Origin: Norana najaformis
Taxonomy: Eukaryota; Annelida; Clitellata; Crassiclitellata; Hormogastridae
Assembly (NCBI GenBank): GCA_964023275.1
Contig: OZ029916.1
Coordinates: 27,503,587 to 27,567,586 of the forward strand
Length of the DNA stretch: 64,000 bases
Reading direction: 5' to 3'
Shown piece by piece: positions 48,021 through 58,971 of this stretch. The position numbers and the translations under genes were made by a program. Position 1 is the stretch's first letter. Every line of letters begins with the position of its first letter. The notes beneath the pieces are model-generated. The model saw only the letters and a list, made by a program, of their open reading frames with translations, was not told the DNA's origin and searched no databases.

Positions 48021-51000
48021 CTGCACAAAAACGATCGCTGGAATATAACTCATACAGCAACTTTGATCAGTTCTTAAGAGGGACGCCATATAAATGACAA
48101 AAGAAATATTTACATATATACATGCATACAAGCATGGATACATACATACAAACATACATACGTACGTACGTACGTACGTACGTACGTACATACGTACGTA
48201 CGTATACACTTACATGCATAATACTAGCGGAGAACCCGATTAATGTAATTCAGGATCTGAGTCCCGGATATAACATTCATTTTTGTATGCAGAGTCCAAA
48301 TCGGGGGATGCTGTAGTCAAAAGTTACATATATATATAAGTATACTTACATAAATGTATCATACTGTTACATGCATAAATGTATGCGTGGTCTAAATGTA
48401 CGCATACATGACCGCCTGTGCATACATGCACATACTAACAAGGCCATTAGGCGCAACTGGCCTAAACACGTCGGTTAAGGCTATTGTTAATCTGCTTTTT
48501 GGCTGAACCAAGGCCCCAACTACTGCATTGCGCTGTTTCTAATTACGCTTAGTAATTAATGTCGCCTGACATTTCGTTGATAGCTCATCACAGACGGACT
48601 TTGCGTCACTGTCATTCCTTCTACAGACCTCTAATTACATAAATGTTTTAATTGCTTTTAATGGAGCCCATAATCATCCGTTACTCTATTCACAGCTTCA
48701 TTTCAGTGTCCTGCAGCAGCAGCACGCCAACGCCCCACCTCCCATCTTCCCCACAGATAGGCCTAGCACTCAACAACGTAACTCTAGTACACTTCCCTAT
48801 CGCAACAGATACAGAAACCACTTAACAACTCGCCGAGTTCAATCCCTCTCCTACTCTTACCCAGTCAGCTAGGTAAGAAAAACGAACCTTCTCTTCCTCC
48901 CAGTCGCTAAAATTGTGAGTGAACGTGAGATCTGTGTTAGCACAAAACTCCTAGAGCTCAACTATTATAATTCTTTCTTTTTGGCCAATTATTTTGCTAT
49001 TCTAGTTTTCGCTATTTTGGGTCGTCGTAATTGCGCTGTAGCCTAATGAAGAACTCGTAATTTCTCTGCCCAGAATAACCTGCATTAGATACTAAGGCTT
49101 TGCCATATCTCAAACCAAAGCAGTCAAAGAGGTTCTTGGTTTAACAGAACTGTATATTTGACGAAGTATGCGTTATACTGGATGGCGGCTTGGCCCCGGG
49201 ATACGAAACTGGCGAGCAAAGTAAAGTTTAGCAACTTGGAGCTCTGTTGATACTTAAACGATTTGGTCTGTCATCATTGGGCCATCTGGCCAAACTGAGT
49301 CCTTCTGGGTTTGTCATTCATGACCACAATGTAGGTTCGGAGCTTCAAAATATCTGCTCTTTGGTAGGATTGTTAATGGCCCAGGCGGCAAACTCTTCGA
49401 CCTCGGGACCATGATCCCGAGACCTTGGGACCATGATCCCGAGACCTCGGGACCATGATCCCGAGGAGTTTCGTGAGAAGCATGTAAAGGAATCAGTGAC
49501 CTTTCCCTGCATAAACAGCACGCGGCCTAATTTGACGTAATATGTCATTGTCAAGAGCTTCTGGCTGCACACTGAGATGTAGCCCCTTACAATTGCCGAA
49601 ATTCTATAGGGTTTATATTGCGGTTTAGAACTGGAAGCTGGAGTTGCTAGTTTAAGACTTCTCTTGCTGTTAAGAATAGACAATAACAAGCCAAAATCCG
49701 AGAGCCCGCCACTGGTGACCTGGTGACCTTTCTAGTCATCTGAGCGTTATTCGCATGCAAGTGAGTGTTCTGTTCTTAATAAGCCTTAACGCCTCTTCGA
49801 TTAGCGGGGTAGTTCAGAGGGAGGCAGCAGGGTTACTTTTTCCACGCGAAACTCAGAGGCCTTGAAAATTAGAACCAGGATGGAAATCCATAGTATGCAG
49901 CTTAGCCTTATGAATTCTTCAGTGTTAACCAAAAGCCATTCGCTTACCAGCCATAAAACTTAGGATCTCATAAACCTCGTGTTTCAGTTCGGTTCAGAGT
50001 CGGTGAACTTACTGGTGCACATGTAGTTGAATCGCACTAACTACAGCCAACAGACCTCAAGGCCATTCGAAGGGTCAAAACCCAGAGTTCAGTAAGTTGA
50101 TAGTGAAATGGTTGAAAACAAGTTAACATTGGTTTAGTTAAGGCTCCGATAATCCATAAAAGGGCGTAAGATGGCGCTCATTTCCTTTTTACAGACTTTC
50201 GCGTGAACCGGCAGTGGACTAATCCAAAAGTCCTGAACACATGGGGTCAGCGCATCGCAGGACATGCCGTTTATTTCCAAGCTCACGCCGGTACCAATAT
50301 ATGGTCCTTGGGGACAGAGACAATGTTCGGGAACAACAACTTGTCCAGGGTCGTTGCACGGAATCCACCCAGCAGATTCAAACCTGCAATGGATTACTTA
50401 GGCCTATGAAGGTATCGATTCCCTAAGTAAATGTCTCGCCTGCTTCCCTTACATTGTGTGGATGTGGATGTTATTTTGGGTTCACTTCATAAAACTATGT
50501 GAAACTTCGCAGGCATAAAAAGTCCTTCAAATAAATCAAGTAAATAAATATCAAGCAACACGTTGTAAATTTAGAATCAATGAAAGGTCGGCACTCCTGA
50601 GGTTCAAAAAGTGCTATACAAAAATTCAGACAGATACATACGTATGACGTGCGATAAGGTAGTCACTTCGGTAGCACGCTGAATCTGTAATCCAACAACT
50701 GAGGTTTCGAGCGTGTTGAGTGGACAGACCCTGGCAAAGTTATTCACGCACACTTGCCTAGCGCCTCAGATTCAGATTTAGTGACTTTGCTTGAGCAATA
50801 ACTGCAATTATTAGACAGACAGACAGACACATACACAGACACACAAATACAGACACACACAGACACATGCACACACTGGCAGATAGATGAATATTACGTA
50901 CCTGTCTCCGCACTTCGTAGAAGATGACAGCGTAGATGACTCCCATGAACAGAGCTGGCGCCACAATCGTTGCGAAGTAGATGAAGACGAGATAGCTTGG

Positions 51001-51543
51001 ATCCGTGACCTCGACGAAGAAGCACCTGGGCTCCTGCGGCTGTCCTTGATTCCAACCGAAGAGGGGTAGAAGCCCAACAACAGTCGATAGACACCAACAG
51101 ACGAAGATCGCCACCCTGGCCTTGTTATGAGTCATCGTCGCCGGATAGGTCAAGGGGTTCATTATCGACCAGAAACGATCGATGGTCACTGCGACGAGGG
51201 ACATGATCGACCCAGTGCACAGAAGCATGAGTATGGACGTCATGATCATGCAGACGTGGAAGTTGCGCGGGAGACCGACGGAGACGGCAAGGGCCGAAGG
51301 GATGCCCAGCAGCCCGACAAGGAGGTCGGCCGCGGCGAGGGAGATGACGTAGCAGTTCTTGACGGTTCGAAGGGAGCGCTTCTTGATGAAGAGGAAGATG
51401 ATGACTGAGTTTCCGGCGATTGACAGCACGGCGCAGGCCACCTCGAGGGTCGCGTAGACGGGGTTCATTGCAGTTGGAACGGTCCCGTTGAAGGAGGAGC
51501 CAGTGTCAGAAACGCTGGACGATGATACGTTCGAAGACATCAT
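47643..51543 (-). CDS. Adenosine-receptor-like class A GPCR, copy 2 (two exons)
   Basis: This paralogue of the 20042-32840 receptor has the same architecture and predicted role. Exon 1 is 51543-50902 (residues 1-214); exon 2 is 48020-47643 (residues 215-339). The intron is phase 0 and about 2.9 kb. Landmarks are N-terminal sequons at Asn5 and Asn19, Glu34 (1.39), GN with Asn45 (1.50), Asp73 (2.50), Cys98-Cys174, DRF at 122-124, FGWN at 162-165, Phe176, SWVP at 269-272, Asn277 (6.55), Ser300-His301 and NPILY at 307-311. Helix 3 has Cys-Thr where A2A has Thr-Gln (3.36-3.37), and 6.52 is Tyr rather than His. An in-frame TAA lies three codons before the first ATG, fixing the start. It is less divergent at key positions than copy 1, which has Glu instead of Gly at 1.49. 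Confidence 0.9.
48118..48206. repeat. (CATA)n(CGTA)n microsatellite
   Basis: CATA units become a self-complementary TACGTACG run at about 48160-48203. Confidence 0.92.
49400..49465. repeat. Three tandem copies of a 22-bp palindromic unit
   Basis: The unit is ACCTCGGGACCATGATCCCG plus AG. Within each, CTCGGG and CCCGAG are inverted arms around ACCATGAT. Copy 2 has one change (TTGGG). Confidence 0.9.
50190..50410. repeat. Possible dispersed repeat
   Basis: CAACTTGTCCAGGGTCGTTG and a downstream CAGATTCAAACCTGCA stretch resemble 2860-2930 (CAACTTGCCCAAGGTCGTTA, GACTCGAATCTGCA). Weak similarity seen by eye. Confidence 0.35.
50902..51543 (-). CDS. Adenosine-receptor-like copy 2, exon 1 (N-terminus, helices 1-5)
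   Basis: It has 214 codons ending ...YEVRRQ, with strong donor ACAG|GTACGT (GT at 50901-50900), phase 0. Past the donor the frame runs on into intronic CA/GACA repeats at 50808-50880, so the longer open frame is not real protein. Confidence 0.91.
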
Positions 51544-52357
51544 TAATCGTTACTCCACCACCGCCACTGCCACCACCACCGCCAACATCCGTTTCCTATT
51601 TGTTTCTGTTTGAACGAATTTCACGCGCGCAGTAAACAATTAACATCACTTAAGCCTTCACATGAAAGCAAAATACTAACATATAAATATTTAAATATGC
51701 TAAAACTATCTAGAAGAGAGTAAGCAGATAATTTGGATAGTATGAACTATCCGCTTAAAACTACCAAAGTCACTGGACGCCTCACAGTGACTGATCGCGG
51801 TTTGGACTGAAACGAAAGTCCAACGATCACATGATTCTACGCGATGACTGTGTAGACAGATTACACACAAATGCTGTTGATGATGATGATGGAGATGATT
51901 GGACGTACTGTTGACATTTAATTGGCTTATTTGCCAATCGGCAGCCGTCAGTCGGGATCACTAAACATCTAGCATATCAAATACAAGCAGTTATGTAGCG
52001 CCAATCATGGATATCCTATATTATTCAGCCTTACAACAAAGAGCAACCATCGAGCTGAATAACGAGAATAAAAACGTCACCATAAAACACGAGAAAACAA
52101 AAGCGAAAATGCGATTGTTTTGCAGATATATTCCATCTACGATTCCTCGCTCAGCTGATGAACATATGGCGTGTTAATAAACGCATTACTTACTTACGTT
52201 AAAATGCAACCAGACTCTCTGCGACGATACCTTCTACCGAGTTCGGCAATGCCTCTTGGGGGAAATCCGTTATTGTTCTCTGTTAGCTAAGGGCCATAAA
52301 AGCAATTGCCAAAATATCCCGATTTTGAGAACTTCTACCTCAACCTACGGAAGCATA
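51544..52357. other. 5' flank of receptor copy 2
   Basis: 51555-51590 is a (CCACCG)n-like stretch in the presumed 5' UTR. No TATA box is obvious. A 55-bp dispersed repeat copy lies at 52138-52195. Confidence 0.4.
52138..52195 (+). repeat. 55-bp dispersed repeat, copy 3
   Basis: GATTCCTCGCTCAGCTGATG then ACATATGGCGTGTTAATAAA; compare copies at 34191 and 35414. Confidence 0.7.
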
Positions 52358-52740
52358 AAGATGAAGCATGGTGTTAACTTTATATAAAAAACAATCGAAA
52401 CAATATTTTGCAAGTGTAAAATAGATTTCCTAAGCAGTTGCCCAAGCCGTCTTTTCTAAACAACATTTTTCTGTTAGTGTTTCTCGCCAGAGGCGCCAGC
52501 TTTCCTCATCACGTTCGTAAAGCCGGTGTGGTGCGACATATGGCCCAAGGCGATGATGGTTCCGACTTCGCCCATTTACATTGTGAAGGCCGGATTTCGC
52601 ACAACATTTGTGCGAGATGTGGTCCGTTGTAAAATGTGTTCCGGACAGAAAGACGAATTATGAAGTATGGTGTTGTCTTAATATGAAAATTACATTCAAA
52701 ACAAAATAAAAGCCCAAGCAGCTGCCTAAGCTGTCTGTAA
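52358..52740. repeat. Diverged direct repeats about 300 bp apart
   Basis: 52358-52452 and 52660-52735 share ATGAAG-ATGGTGTT, AAAAC-A-A-AAA and AAGCAG-TGCC-AAGC-GTCT. The stretch between them is single copy here. Confidence 0.5.
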
Positions 52741-55400
52741 TTGTAGAATGGTAATTAGTACAAAACGTGATTTTGACGACCGAAGTGCGTCAGTGGCGTC
52801 ATACCATATCAAGAGAAGAGTTACTATTTATAACAACAAATTCCCCAGTGCTCTAAATGTAACAGGAACAATCGCATGCAACTCACATCGTCTGTAATCA
52901 ACTGTAGCTTCATGATTATCTGGAGCAGAGATGCAAAACAGTTTTTTTAAATTTAGGCTTTTCGGTTCTTTGGGATTTTAGGATTTCTTATTTTTTCAGA
53001 CGCCGTAAACAGAAGTATTGCTGTTCATAGAAAATGTAACTGATTCAGTGCATAATCTGCTTAGACATTGCAATCGCAGCGCTATTAATTATTACAATTT
53101 GATTCCATCAAAAACAGAGGAAGTCCAACGTTCGTTTATATGCAAAAAGACGAAAAACATAATTTGTGATTTTCTTAAGATTTTAGATTTTCTTCAAACC
53201 CTTTAATCGAAAACCTATCTGCACCATTGGCGTGGAGCTTGCTCTATATATGCTTTGGATAATTTAGACAAATGATAAGCAGGAAACTACGATGTTACAT
53301 TAATTTCAAAATTTAACTGAACATTGATCAATAATCTTCTCCACTGCCTATTCACGTATTATGTAAATGCAAATATAGCAATTAAAATTTTACATAAATT
53401 GTAATTAAACGTATGCATTATGACGACTTTGATATTGTGAAGAAGTCTGTATAATAGGCTCTATAACAGCCCGGCATCTCATCCAATCCAAGAATAAATG
53501 TTTGTGTTTTTATTTTCTTACTATATGCTGTACTCCAAATGACTCTTTATTTTTAGCATGTGCTCACTTTCAGTACTAATTATTATGATTACAGGCACTT
53601 GTTCTTGCAAGTGAAGTCTTGAGCTCTAACTCAGCGCTACTGCAGTGATGTTAGTCTGGATTTCTTCTAGATTAAGTGAATTGAAGTTTATTGTTTAAAT
53701 AATTAATCAATTTCTTACTTCACGTTTCTTACTTATACACTTGTTATTACTCTCGACTGTTTAAAGCTATATTAATAGTGTTTGGTATAAAGGATTAATT
53801 ATCTTGTGTAATTAATGTCTTTGGCCGGATCATATCTCACATTCCTAGTAATGGTTAAGGGTATTATATATCATCACACGTGTCTAAGGTCAATATTACA
53901 AAGACTATGTGTTCAAAGATGTTCTAAGTAGACGATATGAGATATTTTATATATCCTCTTAAAAATCCTTGGAGGTCCCTTAAACTTGGCGAAGAGTTTT
54001 GACGATCTTGCATTCAGACAGCACATCGTCAACGAAAACAGGCGGTTAGTGTAGTTGTTGGACAACGACTATGCATTTGTAGTGGGCTTCTAGAAGAACA
54101 CCTTGTGGGCTCTGAGCTAAGAATAAGAGAAGGGCGTTTAAGAGGTCTTCCTTTTGGAACACACATGTAAAATATATTGTCTAATAATTCTAGGGATTGC
54201 AACTGTATACCGATACACAGATGCAGCTAACGAAAGCAGGTAACTAATGAGTCATTACCTTGCCTACATTTACTTTATCTTACCTTACGTTACCTTACGT
54301 TACTTCAGTCTGCCTTATCTAATATCTGATACCCGATTCCTTGAATCACCTCACATTGCCTTTAGTTACCTTCCCTAAGTTACCTCAAATATGAGGTCAT
54401 CTTAAATAACTGAAAGAATGTGCTTGTGTGACGCTAGTGACATGTTCAAGAATGTCAAGACAGTAAACTCAAGTTCGAGTCTAGTCGAAGCATCGGAGCT
54501 AGGTTGCGAATGAATCTTACCTTCTCGTAAGTATATTTATTTATTTATTTATCTTGTAGACCAGTTGGTTTTATTCCATTTCTGACCGATGGAAGTAATA
54601 TTCGTCTGTCACAAACTGCTATGGCATATGCAACTGCTTTTAGGCTGTTCAAGTGCAACTGGCGTCCTAAAGCCGATGATTTAACGCCATTAGGTCTATC
54701 TTTAAACAGAACGCATAAGCCTCAATGAAAACAGATCCGGTGCAAAATATATTGTTAAGCAAAGTTCCTTGTAGTATTTAGCTTATACCTAATAGGGCTA
54801 TGCATGTAATTCAGCCGATGCATTTAAGGTCTATGCGAAGTTCCTTAATCTATCCATGTGGCCGTCTGACATATAGTTGGGCATGTGCGATGCAGGATAT
54901 TTCCCGAATGCATTTGATTATGTAGTCCAACCTATCACCACTCGGCCCGAAAGAAAAACAAGGAAGTTTGATAAAATTTAGCAAATAAAACAGCAATTCG
55001 AGGGAATCTATTACGATAACTGGTTCAACAGGCCTTCAGACTTGTAGGACAACTGAGTGCTGATCATAATGGTTGTCGGGACAGATGATTATCCTATAAG
55101 CCAAACTAACTTGCGATTCGCGAGGGTCTGCGTAACACGCCTACATCATCGTAATGTGTGTAAAACGCCTGGCTTTTACTTTTCATTTAGGCCTAGTATA
55201 TTGTCTGTCTACGTGTTTGTCTGTGTGTCCGTCTGTCTGCTTCTTCTTGTCCAACGTTTTTCTTCCATAAGTGCACAGTTGATGACGAGCGATTTAGTCC
55301 TGTAGTGTAAACGATATATTACTCTGCTTAGTTATCAAGTTTTAAGTTAGCGTAGAAAATTTGGGCATGGGCAGTTTTTGAGTTGTTTGTTCACACGGGA
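52741..55400. other. Gene-free stretch
   Basis: AT-rich with no gene. A (TTACC)n-like patch lies at 54255-54310, and one TAGGCCTA at 55188. Confidence 0.45.
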
Positions 55401-55419
55401 ATCACGTACTGGTTGGCAG

Positions 55420-55690
55420 GCATCGAACACATGGTGGGGGACGTGTTATTGGCTGGCGGCGCCCTGCGAGCAGGAGGGCTGAAGGCAGTGATTCTTGCCG
55501 ACGCGCATTTCATCGCATGCGCGCTTGTGCGGTCTATGTTCTAACGAGTCAGCAGATTTTTGGGAAAACATGATTGCGCAATATCTGGAGGCTGGCCTAA
55601 ACAAGTTTTACTGGTCTTCTGTCTTGGCGGGAAAGGGCCTATTTAAGGGAACGAAAATGCATTGTTGGGAGAGCGCGAGGATTTGTAGCA
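55420..55690 (+). promoter_or_regulatory. GC/CpG-rich promoter-like patch with TATA-like box
   Basis: A CpG-rich stretch (CTGGCGGCGCCCTGCGAGC, GACGCGCATTTCATCGCATG) is followed by GGGCCTATTTAAGGG at about 55636. It has no gene after it. It might be a solo LTR or relic promoter, but no TG...CA ends or target duplication were confirmed. Confidence 0.25.
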
Positions 55691-55800
55691 CTGGTGTGTC
55701 GTATGCAGTTGAATGTTTTAGCTACAAATGTTGGTTATATATTTATACGATTAGAAACTGTGACTATTCAAATACTGCTGTGATTGTACTGTTCGTTTAA

Positions 55801-56629
55801 TTACTAAAATTACTAAAATCAGAGACTGCGTGTTTTTACTCGAGTTAACGCCATGGCATGAAACAGGAAAGTCGACGGTTCGAAATAAACTACGAAGGAT
55901 CGTCGACATATACGATAATTAATTAGAACATTTGAAACAAATGACCTTAGATAAGAATTCTTTAGAGTTACGTAGACTTATACTTATAACTGCAATAATT
56001 ACAAGACATAAATATTTCTGGGCTTAAATAATTGTTCACTAAAATGCCGAAAGAATACCTAATATAGACCTGTGGGCGTCTTTGACAGTGATCATGTGCA
56101 TACAGAATTATGACAGTAATTATTAAACTATGTTTGTATTCCCTTGAATACCAAGAATATGTGCATAGAGAATAGGCATTTCATTATATATATGTTTATG
56201 TATGTATGTATGTATGTAGTTATGTATATATGCATGCATGCATGTATGGAGGTAATTTATTTACGTGTTTATTTGTTTTTCATTTTTTTAACTTTTGTAA
56301 CAGAAATAAAAATTGAATCCTCCAACGATGTCTAATATTATCTCGTTGGAGTTTGTCATTGGATTATCTCATGTCACACTACAAGGTTTTTGCTCAGACC
56401 AGACTATGGCTAATGACTTATCTATGACACAGCCCATTGATGTTTTACAGAGTATTTTCCTATTTATGATTATAATTCCCGAGGACATACTTCCTCTAGT
56501 AAAGTCCAATATATAAAATATCAGGTGCAATTTGATGTAAATTGGAGAATATTTAGAGGTTGCACAGGCCCTTGGAAGTTTCATCTAGTGTGTTGTTTTG
56601 CCTTCCTTGGTGAATGGAAAGTCTAGTGT
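55801..56629. other. Gene-free stretch
   Basis: AT-rich with a short (TATG)n at 56195-56250. No gene. Confidence 0.45.
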
Positions 56630-57567
56630 ATGTATGGCTCCATACTTTGTGTCCCAAAATTAACTCGGGCACTGGCCAAGGCAGCAGATCTGGCCAAGAT
56701 TACCGAGTTCAAGGAGCTAGTAACCGCTTCTGCAGAGACAGAGCTTAAAGTCAATAACAACATCAGCGATGAATACGAAGTACTTACGGAATTAGGCCAT
56801 TACTAATCTTTTTGGTAGAATTCCATCTCGAAGCATCCATTCCAAAGCTCAAGAAGTCCTTTAACGGGCTTGGAGGATAGCAAGAATCATCTATTCATTC
56901 CAGGTGTGGATGTTCTGTGCTGTTGAAGAAAAATTTCTTTTGTTCATCTATAAACTTTTACGTAACAAGCGTAGCATCAGGCACGTTGTGCCAGCTCTGC
57001 CTCTGCAACGGTCTTCGTTTTCTTTGACAGCTGACCGAAAAAGGAAAACAAGAAATGTATCGGGCCACTACTGCAGCATTCTATCGTATCTGTTGTAGGC
57101 CTACTTAAGAAAGTCACAGTTGGGTTGGCCTTCTTTTATCCAAACACTAAATTCACTGATAAAGAAAGACCAGATGGATCAGAGTACCCACTTCTGAGGC
57201 TTGACTCAACACCAGTTAACTTTAACAGCCCACCGAGCTCTTTTGTTACCATCAGCACATAAACATCGTTCAGACCATGGAACTGAAGGAATCATTCCTG
57301 CAGTTCTCATAAGTAGATGATGGAAATTAAAACGAGGACTGTCTTGTTTCACTGCAAATCGCGATGGCGCTCAAGGTTGTCAGTGACACCCGCCAGAGTG
57401 CAGCTGATTCAGGAGTACAACCAATTCTCACAGACGATGAACAGCAAACAAATTTTTTACTGCAAGTTGTACAGAAACATTGCCACAAATTTTCTGACTC
57501 CAAGAAGACTGCTGGCTGGGCTTTAATCAAATGCACTGAACACTGTCAAGGATACGTTATGTCCTAG
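56630..57567 (+). pseudogene. Possible decayed coding region, unknown family
   Basis: Three open pieces in different frames have protein-like composition. 56630-56806 (58 codons) includes LTRALAKAADLAKITEFKEL. About 57103-57258 includes VGLAFFYPNTKFTDKERPDG. 57364-57567 starts MALKVVSDTRQSAADSG and contains TDDEQQTNFLLQVVQKH. No splice signals link them convincingly. I do not recognise the family. It could be a processed pseudogene, small real exons or chance. Confidence 0.25.
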
Positions 57568-58154
57568 CTCACAATGGCAGACAGATTGTTGAATTACAAG
57601 TTTATAACAGTAATCTAATATTGATAGTTTAAGTCATACTAAAGTACATACTTTGCTTTGTTTGTGTACTTATTTTTCCGTGTTTGCCTTAAGCAGTATG
57701 ATATCCAATACCAAGGAATTGTTGATCAACTTGTTCAACTTTTAAATATAGTTCAATTTGGCTAAAATTTTCACCATACTAGTTTATTAATTGACGGGCT
57801 GTAATGGCGGGTTCCTACTTTGAACTTTAGACAAAAAATGTTTGAACCACCTTAACATACCTATTGCAAAGTTTTGGGGAATTGGATGTCTGCAACTGTT
57901 GCCAGTGAGGAGGGCAAGGGACCCAAAAACATAATTATATATATATCCATATATACATATATATAAATTACATTAACCCGTTGATATATTATGTATTTAT
58001 GTAGAATTTATAGACGTATTGGTCCTTTTTGGTGCAAGGCGATCCACCACAGGGCTTTGCTATCTGGAACTTTCTCCCAGATTCTCGTATATTGGCGCCA
58101 AATGTCTCACAACAGCCGCTGAGCGGAAGCCTGGATGGCAACGAGGAGATGGTG
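57568..58154. other. Gene-free stretch
   Basis: AT-rich, nothing recognised. Confidence 0.4.
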
Positions 58155-58197
<43 letters not shown>

Positions 58198-58204
58198 GCT
58201 GCTG
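58155..58204. repeat. (TGC)n trinucleotide repeat
   Basis: About 16 units with one TAC interruption, 510 bases upstream of the SBSPON-like start. Confidence 0.93.
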
Positions 58205-58712
58205 TTTATTCCTGCTAACGGACAACTGCAAGCCTTCGTATTATTTCATTTGATGGTAGCTTCCTGGATATTTGGACAGCTAAAGAAAGTATAGCTGCTT
58301 GGTTCAAACTGGGTTTCTTTCTCGACGCTGTAGAAACTGAAGTTGGTAGTTGATGAGAGGCTGTGTGCCTGGAACTCGGTTACAGGTTACTAGTCGAGTA
58401 ACGCAGTTTAACTGCGCACTTGGTCTGATTGCCGACAGATACGTGAGACAATACTAGCTGTATCGATCGAAAAATCATTCGAGCTATCCATTAGTCATCG
58501 TAAATGCTATTGCCATCTGTAAATAATGGCGACTGTTATTACTATTATATTTTTATAGCTATTGTTTTAGTTTTATTTCCCTAAGGCACGCTTTCCTCCA
58601 GAAATATAAAGTTTAGGTAGGAGGCAAATTAAGGGTCTGGACTGAGTTAAATCGAATTTCAGAGAAGGGTGTACAGTCGTTTGCCTGAGATCGCCACATC
58701 TGAACAGAGGAG

Positions 58713-58971
58713 ATGTGGGCCTCCTTTGTCTTCGCCGTGTGTGGTCTCCACGTTGCGTTTGAAGTCGCCGACGCCATGGCGATGGGTGGTCTCTTTGTAG
58801 ACGTCAACTCCGGTGGATGCGTTGGAGCGCGGCTCTGCTGTCCAGGTAAGGACCATACATGCAGCGTCTACGAAAGGCTGACGGAAGAGGCCAATGCCAC
58901 CAGGTGCTTCTGCGACTCCGACTGCCTAGTAACTGGAGACTGTTGCCATGATTACCAACACTACTGCCAGC
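58713..58971 (+). CDS. SBSPON-like exon 1 (signal peptide, somatomedin B domain)
   Basis: It has 86 codons plus one base. Ten cysteines lie in the domain, two more than the eight of the vitronectin-type fold; the extra pair in LCCPG...C is also seen in SBSPON relatives. The open frame beyond 58971 runs into CGTA/TATG repeats and is intron. Confidence 0.85.

Larger units (their letters stand above)
48021..50901 (-). other. Intron of receptor copy 2
   Basis: It is about 2.9 kb, phase 0, with no nested gene. It holds the (TACG)n tract at 48118-48206, the palindromic 22-bp repeat at 49400-49465, a SINE-like box B at about 50703 and the GACA tract at 50808-50880. Confidence 0.75.

Noticed and set aside
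58019..58294. Open frames with poly-Leu or poly-Cys near the SBSPON-like gene
   Set aside because: They come from the (TGC)n repeat; no link to the downstream exon by splice signals.
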